From NCBI RefSeq assembly GCF_900100205.1, contig NZ_FNEQ01000008.1:186001-250000 (forward strand): 64,000 nucleotides of DNA, read 5' to 3'. The translations under genes were made by a program, and so were the position numbers. Source of the stretch: Duganella sp. OV510 (lineage in GTDB: Bacteria; Pseudomonadota; Gammaproteobacteria; Burkholderiales; Burkholderiaceae_D). Shown here in pieces: positions 17,726 to 24,549 of the stretch (position 1 is its first letter; each line of letters starts with the position of its first letter). Under the pieces are notes generated by a model, which was not told where the DNA came from, searched no databases, and worked only from the letters and a program-made list of their open reading frames with translations.

Positions 17726-18529
17726 TCAGCTTAGCGGAAGCGTTTTCAGATAGTCGTTGATAACCTCCGAGCTGGCGGAGGGGGCGCTCAGGTGGGGGCA
17801 GTGGCCGATGTTGTTGATGACGGCCAGCCGGCTGTTGGCCAGGTGGGTATGCAAATAGTCGCCGACTTCGCGTGGCGCGATCAGGTCGTCGCTGCATTGC
17901 AGAATCAGTGCCGGCACGGTGGACTTGTCGACGTCCGCACGGTGGTCGGCGGTAAAGGTGGCACGGGCGAAATGGCGCGCGATCTCCGGATCGTTGCGCT
18001 CGAAGCGGCTCAGTAGTTCTTTCGATAGCGCTGGATGCGGTGCACCCATGATGGCTGGCGCCATGCGCTTGATCCAGTCGTCGTAGTCGATTTCCATCAG
18101 CTTCAGCAAGCCATCGATGTCTTCCGGGTTGTAGCCGCCGACGTAGTCGCCGTCATTGATATAGCTAGCCGACGGCCCGACCATGATTTGCGCGGTAAAC
18201 TTCTCGGGCGCGATGATCGAAGCCAACATGCCGATCATGGCGCTCACCGAATGGCCGACAAACACGATCGGCGCTTTCGCGTACAGGTCAATCACATCCA
18301 GGATGTCTTCCGCATGGCCGTGCAGCGTGCTGTACTTGTCGCGGTCATACGCGCTCAGGTCCGAATTGCCGCTGCCCACCAGGTCCAGCAATACCACCCG
18401 GTAGCGCCCCAGGAAAGACGGATAGATGAAACGCCACATGGTCTGGTCGCAGCCATAGCCATGCACAAACATGATGGTGGCCGGGCCGTCGCCATGGCAG
18501 CGGACGTTATTGCGGTACTGAACAGACAT
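17726..18529 (-). CDS. Alpha/beta hydrolase, RsbQ-like
   Basis: A 267-aa alpha/beta hydrolase. The start at 18529 has GGAG eight bases upstream. The oxyanion region is FVHGYGCDQTMWRF, the nucleophile elbow GHSVSAMIGM gives Ser, Asp is in CSDDLIAPREVG and His in IGHCPHLSAP. The overall pattern (NNV.C.G..., DRDKYSTLHGHAEDILDV) matches RsbQ and its plant relatives D14/KAI2. In Bacillus, RsbQ partners the PAS phosphatase RsbP; no such partner lies nearby. Ligand unknown. Confidence 0.82.
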   Translation of the reverse strand: MSVQYRNNVRCHGDGPATIMFVHGYGCDQTMWRFIYPSFLGRYRVVLLDLVGSGNSDLSAYDRDKYSTLHGHAEDILDVIDLYAKAPIVFVGHSVSAMIGMLASIIAPEKFTAQIMVGPSASYINDGDYVGGYNPEDIDGLLKLMEIDYDDWIKRMAPAIMGAPHPALSKELLSRFERNDPEIARHFARATFTADHRADVDKSTVPALILQCSDDLIAPREVGDYLHTHLANSRLAVINNIGHCPHLSAPSASSEVINDYLKTLPLS

Positions 18530-18680
18530 AGCTTCTCCGAAGACGAACGGCGCTAGTATAAATGCAATAGTATTCAAGGCATAACTACCGAGAATTAAAG
18601 GGTAATTGCCGTCCAGTTCGCCGCATAGTTCATCGACAATCTTAACGATAATGGCCCCAGTGCATCAACCAAGGACCGCC

Positions 18681-19604
18681 ATGCTGAACGAACGCGAAAT
18701 CGAGAGCTGCTATCTGGGGCAGTTTATTCCTCTCCACTACCATCACAATATGCTGATGGATCAGAACCGCATGCACGGGTTCAAATCGGCCATCGATTAC
18801 GCCGTCAAGCCGGGTGCGAAAGTGCTGGAACTGGGCGGTGGCACCGGCGTGCTGTCGTGGTTTGCAGCAGCCAAGGCATCCAAGGTGTATTGCGTCGAGT
18901 TTAATCCGGATATGGTCAAGGAGGCGCGCAAATTCCTGTCGATGAATCCGAACGGCGAAAAAGTCGAAGTGGTCCATGCCGACGCCTTTGAATATCTGCC
19001 GCCGGAGCCGGTGGATGTGGTCATCTGTGAAATGATCCACGTCGCGATGCTGCGTGAAAAGCAGGTGGAAGTGATCGAATCGTTCAAGCGCCGCTACCTG
19101 GAACGCTTTGGCGGTCCGTTGCCGGTGTTCCTGCCGGAGGCCGTCATCATGGCGGTGCAGCCGCTGCAGCAGGAGTACGATTTCGAAGGCTTTTACGCGC
19201 CGATCGTGCAGTTTCAGGAAACCACGGTGATCTATCCAGGCACGGTGGAGATGGCGCAGCCGGCCGTCTACAGCATCATCGATTTCAACCAGCCGAATGA
19301 GCTGGCGTATTGCTGGCAGGGCAAGTTCGTCGTCGAACGTAACGGCGAGATCAACGCCATGCGCTTTGTCACCAAGAATATCCTGGCGGTGGTGCAGGAG
19401 CGTTCCAGTACCATCGACTGGCTCAATCACTATATGACGCTGCCGCTGGCCACGCCGGTCAAGGCGCGCGAGGGCGACGTGCTGCAAGTAAGCTTCCAGT
19501 ACCGCGCAGGTGGTGCGATTGCCTCGTTGCAGGCATCGCTGAAGGCCGAAGTACTGTACGAGGCAGTCCTGCAAGCGGCGCCTCCGGTTCCCGCATTCGC
19601 ATAA
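18681..19604 (+). CDS. SAM-dependent methyltransferase, PRMT-like
   Basis: A 307-aa protein. The start at 18681 is preferred because AAGGA lies 5 bp upstream. Motif I is VLELGGGTGVLSWFAA, the acidic SAM contact is VEFNPDMV, and DAFEYLPPEPVDVVICEMIH resembles the Asp/Glu loop of protein arginine methyltransferases. The beta-rich C-terminal half also fits the PRMT barrel. The substrate could be protein arginine or a small molecule. It stands alone, divergent from the RsbQ-like gene. Confidence 0.72.
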   Translation: MLNEREIESCYLGQFIPLHYHHNMLMDQNRMHGFKSAIDYAVKPGAKVLELGGGTGVLSWFAAAKASKVYCVEFNPDMVKEARKFLSMNPNGEKVEVVHADAFEYLPPEPVDVVICEMIHVAMLREKQVEVIESFKRRYLERFGGPLPVFLPEAVIMAVQPLQQEYDFEGFYAPIVQFQETTVIYPGTVEMAQPAVYSIIDFNQPNELAYCWQGKFVVERNGEINAMRFVTKNILAVVQERSSTIDWLNHYMTLPLATPVKAREGDVLQVSFQYRAGGAIASLQASLKAEVLYEAVLQAAPPVPAFA

Positions 19605-19663
19605 AAAGTCCCCACGGAGGTCGTTCCGGCGCGTATATTTCGTCTTTTACGAAAGAGAAATGT

Positions 19664-19912
19664 ATGAGCCAGATCGACCAACGCTACCTCGTCCAGCAAA
19701 ACAAGATCGCCGACGGCGATAGCAAACCGCCCGTGTTTGCCAAAGTCATGCGCAGCAAGGAAGGCGTGTTTGAGGGCGTGTCCTTCATCAAATCCAAGGA
19801 AAAGGCCTCGGTGCTGACCATCGAACAGGCCAATGAGGCAATCGCCTGGGCGACCAAGAAAAAGCCCAACGCCCAAGAGTACGTCACCAAGATTATTTGC
19901 CTGGGGCAGTAA
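19664..19912 (+). CDS. Hypothetical protein, 82 aa
   Basis: A small cytosolic protein with no signal peptide or membrane segment, preceded by AAAGAGAA eight bases before the ATG. It has alternating strands and one amphipathic helix (LTIEQANEAIAWATKK). Base composition matches its chromosomal neighbours. I do not recognise the family. It is the last normal-looking gene but one before the arsenic island. Confidence 0.6.
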   Translation: MSQIDQRYLVQQNKIADGDSKPPVFAKVMRSKEGVFEGVSFIKSKEKASVLTIEQANEAIAWATKKKPNAQEYVTKIICLGQ

Positions 19913-20039
19913 TTCGCCGCAAACTCCAAGCTGCTACGCCGCTCCTGGGCAAGAGCGGCAAAGTTCTGCCGAGCTTAAAGACCAGGTCGCGGCGCCAACC
20001 CCAGATGCAAAAAATAGCCAACGGAGACACGACCAAGTC

Positions 20040-20516
20040 ATGCCAGTTATCCGCTCCGCACAGAGAAAAGTCGAGATCTTAGAAACATCAGACCCGCATA
20101 TTAAGAATCGCGAGGAGTGGATCAGCGAGCCTGCTGGGCTGACGCAGCTTGGAGCGTTCATCCACCTTCTGGCCCCCGGTACAAGGTCATCGATCAAGCA
20201 TTGGCATGAATCAGAAGATGAGCTTGTGTATGTGCTTGATGGCGAACTCACGGTGATCGAAGGAGAAGAGGAACACTTGCTACAACAGGGAGATGCCGTA
20301 GCCTTTCCGAAGGGGCGCCCTGTTGGTCACTATCTTTGGAACAGAAGTGCAGCGATTGTCCGTTGCATGATCGTCGGTACGCGAGCAGAGGTTGATCGCA
20401 TCGCGTATCCAGATCATGATCGTTTGCTTCACCGCGACCGGGCCTTACCGGACGACGTATGGACCGACTCATCGGGCAACGCGGCCGATAGCCCCTACAA
20501 ACACTGGCTGCCATAA
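20040..20516 (+). CDS. Cupin-domain protein
   Basis: A 158-aa single-domain cupin. The metal-binding cupin motif 1 is HWHESEDELVYVLDGE and motif 2 ends in GRPVGHYLWN. The start at 20040 is supported by GGAG about 14 bp upstream and by the family N-terminus; the longer open frame overlapping the previous gene is rejected. A tail DRIAYPDHDRLLHRDR is seen in cupins that act on small carbohydrate or aromatic substrates, but no reaction can be assigned. It ends about 140 bp before the island's left end. Confidence 0.75.
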   Translation: MPVIRSAQRKVEILETSDPHIKNREEWISEPAGLTQLGAFIHLLAPGTRSSIKHWHESEDELVYVLDGELTVIEGEEEHLLQQGDAVAFPKGRPVGHYLWNRSAAIVRCMIVGTRAEVDRIAYPDHDRLLHRDRALPDDVWTDSSGNAADSPYKHWLP

Positions 20517-20658
20517 CATAGTTGAGTACCTCTCGGCTTGCGGTAGCTTTCCTTTCATCAGACAGTAAGCAGCCAATAACGGACCTTCAACAAGTTTCGG
20601 AATTTGAATGCGAGAATTTTCTTGGGAACCGCTAGATTTTCTTGATACCTTGAGTGCT

Positions 20659-20717
20659 GAGTGAGTATTCTCCTCAATCCGGACAGTGATTCTCACGTCA
20701 AACCGGACACCGAATGG
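20659..20717 (+). repeat. Left terminal inverted repeat of the island (59 bp)
   Basis: Begins GAGTGAGTATTCTCCTCAA and matches the reverse complement of 30001-30059 at 57 of 59 positions. The mismatches are TCAATCC/TCAAGCC and TCACGTC/TCATGTC. It contains two CCGGACA motifs 24 bp apart. Confidence 0.85.
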
Positions 20718-20753
20718 CAGGTCAAAGCGGACACCTGTTCTCCTGCCCGGACA
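20679..20753 (-). repeat. Left transposase-binding repeat array (CCGGACA)
   Basis: CCGGACA or one-base variants start at 20679, 20703, 20727 (GCGGACA) and 20747: spacings 24, 24 and 20 bp, counted inward from the terminus. Multiple short repeats at both ends are a hallmark of IS21-family elements and serve as transposase-binding sites. Confidence 0.7.
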
Positions 20754-20786
20754 GCCGTGTCAATCATGATATGAAAGAACGGCCAC

Positions 20787-20880
20787 CGATTCTTGCTCCG
20801 ATACGAACCCTGGTTCCTGCGTGAGCTACCAATTCTGCTCCTGCCACGAATTCTTGTTCCAAACCACCCTTTCTTGTTGC
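20787..20880. repeat. Second short-repeat array, possible remnant of another IS end
   Basis: Five related segments recur about every 18-24 bp: CGATTCTTGCTCC, CGAACCCTGGTTCC, CCAATTCTGCTCC, CGAATTCTTGTTCC and CCTTTCTTGTTGC. The consensus reads roughly CGAATTCTTGTTCC and differs from the TGTCCGG motif, so it is probably a nested or older IS21-like end. The remaining bases of the 20517-20934 gap hold no recognisable gene. Confidence 0.4.
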
Positions 20881-20934
20881 AAGCGGCGGCAAATAGCATC
20901 GGTCAACTTGAAAAACCACTGTTTTGCACCACTG

Positions 20935-21744
20935 CTATTCGGTTCTCCCGCGCTCACGCTGGCGAAGCCCCTTTACATATATTGAATCCACCAACTCATC
21001 AGGGCCGAGGTCCAGCGCGCAATTTACAATAGTAGCGAGCGTGGCATCGGTCAGCCGGAGGTCGTTGGGCAATTGGCCGTAGTTGCGCGCGCTGTTCTCT
21101 GTGATCGCAACGAAAAGCGCTTTAAAGAAATCAGCCAAAGAGGAACGCAACGCCGACGTGGCCACCTCCGTTAAAGGATCCGAGGCTTGCGGGGCTGCCT
21201 CATCGGCATCCGAACCGAGTTCGTGTAAGAAGTCACTTAATGTTGGCCAGTACTTCAGGTCAAACTGGTTATGCAATTCTTCGAAGCGCTTTTGAACGCG
21301 TGACGTGAATAGGTGGTTATCGCGCCCTGCTGCCTTGAGCACGTCGCAAACGTGGTAATGAGTATCACTGGTGAAGCCGGAAGTGTTGTGAAGATTCTCT
21401 CGTCGCTGAAGCAGGTTGGCCAACTCAGCAGCTTTGGTCGCGATCTTGCGATTAGTTTCTTCGAGGTCGTTGCGTGCGGTGCGTGCCTCCCTGATCTTCT
21501 CAGGATTCCAGAACGCAGCGGTGGTGAGGACTTGCCCGAGAAAAGTCTGCAGCGCACCAGGGCGATGCGCTAGTTTTCCATGCAGCTCTTGGTAGGCATT
21601 CTTCAGCTCCAACCCGCGCCCAAGCAATCGGTCCACGATGACGGTTTCGCTGGGCAAGATGTGTTTGCTGATGTTGTACCGTTTTTCGTCGAGAAGGATC
21701 TGTTCGCAAATCTGTTTCGAATTGTCGGGCTGATGAGAGGTCAT
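20935..21744 (-). CDS. Hypothetical protein, 269 aa, in the island
   Basis: Starts MTSHQPDNSKQ at 21744; an upstream in-frame ATG at 21921 would run into the divergent promoter and is rejected. The protein is mainly alpha-helical, with a coiled coil around residues 85-120 (LEETNRKIATKAAELANLLQRR) and an acidic linker (ELGSDADEAAPQASDP). No catalytic motif, signal peptide or membrane segment is seen. Codon use is less GC-biased than the chromosomal genes, consistent with acquisition. It is transcribed away from marR-arsN2. Family not recognised. Confidence 0.55.
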   Translation of the reverse strand: MTSHQPDNSKQICEQILLDEKRYNISKHILPSETVIVDRLLGRGLELKNAYQELHGKLAHRPGALQTFLGQVLTTAAFWNPEKIREARTARNDLEETNRKIATKAAELANLLQRRENLHNTSGFTSDTHYHVCDVLKAAGRDNHLFTSRVQKRFEELHNQFDLKYWPTLSDFLHELGSDADEAAPQASDPLTEVATSALRSSLADFFKALFVAITENSARNYGQLPNDLRLTDATLATIVNCALDLGPDELVDSIYVKGLRQRERGRTE

Positions 21745-21866
21745 AGCGAGTCTGAAGTAATGAAGTGCTCCCAGTCTAGCCAAACGTTTTGAGTCTGTCG
21801 GTATCTGAACCGCAGAAAAATGGCAGGGGTCCACATACTTGAGGTCATCGTTATTACTATATGGTT

Positions 21867-21915
21867 GTTGTTGACAACTAAATTTCAAAAATGCATTATA
21901 GGGCTGTCTTCGACA
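21867..21915 (+). promoter_or_regulatory. Promoter with two dyads upstream of marR-arsN2
   Basis: A perfect TTGACA at 21871-21876 is followed after 17 bp by CATTAT (21894-21899). The dyad GTTGTTGACAAC (21867-21878) overlaps the -35 and a second dyad TGTCTTCGACA (21905-21915) covers the expected transcription start. Both are plausible sites for the MarR domain encoded downstream, implying autoregulation. The promoter position also supports translation from 21933 rather than from the ATG at 21891. Confidence 0.55.
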
Positions 21916-21932
21916 ACCCACCGGATGGAACT

Positions 21933-22826
21933 ATGACTGCTCTTGGCGCTGACGCACTTCTGCGTGAAGTCGTCCGCTTCTACGTACGCGGTCAGCGTAC
22001 GCACGCAAAATGCGGCGACGAAACCTCGACGGTGAGGTGCCATGTGCTGACGGAGTTGCTGCGGGCAGAAGGGATGCCGCAGCAGGCCTTGGTGGAAAGG
22101 CTGGGCCTCGACAAAGGCTGGATAAGCCGCGCGGTCGATATGTTGGTTAAGGAGAGCTGCATATCAAAGCTCCCCAGTGAGCAGGACCGCAGAAGCGTCG
22201 TGTTATTCCTAACCCCAGAGGGCCGTGCCCGTGCCCGAGAGCTGGAGCAGGAACTGAACAATCACGCGGCACAATTGCTGGAGCATGTTCCGCAGGATAG
22301 ACACGTGCAAGTACAAGAGTCGCTGCAGTTGTTGCTGAACGCATTGTCCGCAGCGACATCGAGCCGAGCCCAATGCAGCACACTGGCGGTGCGGCTGGCG
22401 ACCAGCCAGGACTGGCCGGCAATCAAGCGCATGCTGCTGGCTGAGGAACTGCCATTGGACGGCGCGCAAGAACACCTGGCGCACTTTGTTGTCGGCGAGG
22501 CGGCTGGCAAAGTCGTGTGCGCAGGGGGGCTGGAGGTGTATGGCGCCGATGCCTTGCTGCGCTCCATCGTCGTAGACGCCGAATCGCGGGGCAAGCAATG
22601 GGCCGAACAAATCCTGGCACGGTTGACGGAACAGGCATTGCATTTAAATGTATCCACGCTGTATTTGTTGACGACCACTGCTGAATCCTACTTTTCGAGA
22701 CTGGGATTCTTGGTAGTGAGCCGGGATCGCATCCCCGAGCAACTGATCCAGTCCCGCGAGTTTCAAGGCGCATGCCCCGCCAGTGCGATCGCCATGAAAA
22801 TGCGCATCTTTCGTTCCCCATCCTAA
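21933..22826 (+). CDS. MarR regulator fused to an ArsN2-type N-acetyltransferase
   Basis: A 297-aa two-domain protein. Residues ~1-140 form a MarR winged helix (LTELLRAEGMPQQALVERLG, KGWISRAVDMLVKE, DRRSVVLFLTPEG). Residues ~148-297 form a GNAT domain with ArsN2-family landmarks: LPLDG, VVCAGGLEVYGADALLRSIV, TLYLLTTTAESYFSRLGF and the end CPASAIAMKMR. ArsN2 genes accompany ars operons; the regulatory fusion suggests a sensor that may itself acetylate, or bind, an arsenical. It is followed by arsN1 after 17 bp and divergent from the 269-aa gene. Confidence 0.8.
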   Translation: MTALGADALLREVVRFYVRGQRTHAKCGDETSTVRCHVLTELLRAEGMPQQALVERLGLDKGWISRAVDMLVKESCISKLPSEQDRRSVVLFLTPEGRARARELEQELNNHAAQLLEHVPQDRHVQVQESLQLLLNALSAATSSRAQCSTLAVRLATSQDWPAIKRMLLAEELPLDGAQEHLAHFVVGEAAGKVVCAGGLEVYGADALLRSIVVDAESRGKQWAEQILARLTEQALHLNVSTLYLLTTTAESYFSRLGFLVVSRDRIPEQLIQSREFQGACPASAIAMKMRIFRSPS

Positions 22827-22843
22827 TAGCCGAAGCCACATTC

Positions 22844-23335
22844 ATGATACGAACCGCCACAGCCGCCGACGCCGGCGCCATCGCTGCAATCTATAACCAC
22901 TATGTCACGAGCACGACCATTACCTTCGAAGAAGAAGCGGTCACTCAGGCCGACATGGCGTCCCGCATAGCGAGCGTCAGTGCGCAGTTACCCTGGTATG
23001 TCTATGAGCACGACGGCGCAGTCACCGGATATGCGTATGCGACGCCATGGCGAGTACGTAGCGCTTATCGCTTTTCGGTGGAAACCACGGTGTACGTCGC
23101 GCCGGGCTGCGCGCGACAGGGCATTGGCCTTCAACTGTATTCAGCATTAATCGACGCGTTGCGCTGCAGGGGGATTCAAGTGGTACTGGGCGGCATTGCC
23201 CAACCCAACCCTGCCAGCGTCGCACTGCATGAAACTCTGGGGTTTGAGAAGGTGGCCCACTTCAAACGCGTGGGGCGCAAGTTTGAACAATGGATTGACG
23301 TCGGCTACTGGGAACTTCAACTGCATTCCGTGTAG
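22844..23335 (+). CDS. arsN1: ArsN1-like GNAT (arsinothricin/phosphinothricin N-acetyltransferase family)
   Basis: A 163-aa GNAT of the phosphinothricin acetyltransferase type, starting MIRTATAADAGAIAAIYN. Diagnostic segments are TFEEEAVTQADM, YAYATPWRVRSAYRFSVETTVYV, the acetyl-CoA loop GCARQGIGLQLYSALIDAL and ETLGFEKVAHFKRVGRKF. ArsN1 acetylates the arsenic-containing antibiotic arsinothricin; pat/bar relatives act on phosphinothricin. Genomic linkage to arsH/arsB favours arsinothricin. It is in one unit with the MarR-ArsN2 gene. Confidence 0.8.
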   Translation: MIRTATAADAGAIAAIYNHYVTSTTITFEEEAVTQADMASRIASVSAQLPWYVYEHDGAVTGYAYATPWRVRSAYRFSVETTVYVAPGCARQGIGLQLYSALIDALRCRGIQVVLGGIAQPNPASVALHETLGFEKVAHFKRVGRKFEQWIDVGYWELQLHSV

Positions 23336-23390
23336 AGGCCAAACAGGTAGCCGGGAAAATTTGAGTTTGGCTCTATCATAGTCCGCGTGG

Positions 23391-24107
23391 TCAAATCTTC
23401 TGGATCGTTGCGCTGATAGCTTTCATCTGCCGCTCGTTACGTTCGCTGTAGCGGTCAGTGAGATAGTCTGTGCGACCGCGCAGCAGCAGTGTCATCTTGA
23501 ACAGCTCCTCCATGACATCCACTACGCGCTCGTAGTAGCCGGACTGGCGCATGCGCCCAGCCTCATCGAATTCCTTGTAGGCCATCGGTACCGAGGATTG
23601 GTTTGGGATGGTGAACATGCGCATCCACCGGCCTAGCAGACGCAGCGTGTTGACGACATTGAAGGACTGCGAACCACCGCAGACCTGCATGACGGCAAGC
23701 GTGCGGCCCTGGCTCGGGCGGACAGCCCCCATCTCCAGCGGTATCCAGTCGATCTGGTTTTTCATCACGGCGGTGATGGCGCCATGGCGCTCCGGGCTGC
23801 ACCAGACCTGCCCCTCGGACCACAGGCACAGCTCGCGCAGCTCGACCACCTTGGGATGGTTCTCCGATACGCTGCCGGCCATCGGTAGTTCCATCGGGTC
23901 GAAGATTTTCACCTCGGCGCCGAAGTGCTCCAGGATGCGTGCCGCTTCCTCGGTCAAGAAACGGCTGAACGAGCGCTCACGCAGCGAACCGTAGAGCATC
24001 AAAATCCGCGGCGGGTGGCTGAGGTCGCCAGCCTGGACAAGCTTGTCCATGTTCGGCAGGTCAAGTTGCTCGGGATTGATGTTGGGTAGGTTCGCAATCT
24101 TATCCAT
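23391..24107 (-). CDS. arsH: Organoarsenical oxidase ArsH
   Basis: A 238-aa NADPH-dependent FMN protein that oxidises trivalent methyl and aromatic arsenicals to less toxic pentavalent forms. ArsH hallmarks: PPRILMLYGSLRERSFSR (FMN phosphate site), FDPMELPM, WCSPERHGAITAVMKNQIDW and CGGSQSFNVVNTLRLLGRWM. It is the last gene of the arsRCCBCH unit; its start overlaps the arsC stop by 8 bp, so the two are coupled. Confidence 0.95.
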   Translation of the reverse strand: MDKIANLPNINPEQLDLPNMDKLVQAGDLSHPPRILMLYGSLRERSFSRFLTEEAARILEHFGAEVKIFDPMELPMAGSVSENHPKVVELRELCLWSEGQVWCSPERHGAITAVMKNQIDWIPLEMGAVRPSQGRTLAVMQVCGGSQSFNVVNTLRLLGRWMRMFTIPNQSSVPMAYKEFDEAGRMRQSGYYERVVDVMEELFKMTLLLRGRTDYLTDRYSERNERQMKAISATIQKI

Positions 24108-24528
24108 GTTTGACGCGCCGTCCGTTCTCGTCGATCACACGTTCACCGTCTTCTTTAATGAAGGGGCCGCGTTGCGGCTCCGGGAGAATGTCGAGTACCA
24201 GCTCCGACGGCCGGCACAGCCGCACGCCAAGCGGCGTGACGACGAACGGCCGGTTGATCAGGATCGGATACGTAAGCATCATATCTAGCAATTCATCGTC
24301 GGATATCGCCGGATTATCCAGGCCCAATTCGAGGAAAGGCGTCCCCTTTTGCCTTATGGCCTCACGCACAGTCAGGCCGGCTCGTCCAATGAGATCGATT
24401 AGTGTTGTGCGGTCAGGCGGGTGTTTTAGATACTCAATCACGACTGGTTCAATACCGGCGTTCAGGATCATCCCCAGCGTATTGTTCGATGTGCCGCAGT
24501 CGGGGTTATGGTAGATCGTGACAGTCAT
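24100..24528 (-). CDS. arsC: Arsenate reductase, glutaredoxin-linked type
   Basis: A 142-aa ArsC of the E. coli R773 type, which reduces arsenate to arsenite using glutathione and glutaredoxin. The active-site motif HNPDCGTS places Cys11 at the catalytic position; the family arginines lie in TYPILINRPFVVTPLGVRLCRP. The start at 24528 is chosen because GGAGG precedes it; the ATG at 24543 overlaps that ribosome site. Confidence 0.95.
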   Translation of the reverse strand: MTVTIYHNPDCGTSNNTLGMILNAGIEPVVIEYLKHPPDRTTLIDLIGRAGLTVREAIRQKGTPFLELGLDNPAISDDELLDMMLTYPILINRPFVVTPLGVRLCRPSELVLDILPEPQRGPFIKEDGERVIDENGRRVKHG

Positions 24529-24549
24529 CAGCTTTTCCTCCATTAAAAA

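Noticed and set aside
19833..20039. N-terminal extension of the cupin protein upstream of 20040
   Set aside because: It overlaps the 82-aa gene in another frame, is Pro/Ser/Arg-rich without cupin similarity, and a GGAG site favours the ATG at 20040.
20652..20664. Possible target-site duplication around the island
   Set aside because: The left flank (gagtgct) and right flank (gccgcga) do not match in direct orientation at any length from 4 to 8 bp.
20469..20696. 75-codon minus-strand frame at the island's left edge
   Set aside because: It runs from the terminal repeat into the antisense of the cupin gene, lacks a ribosome site and resembles neither the missing SDR half nor any protein I know.
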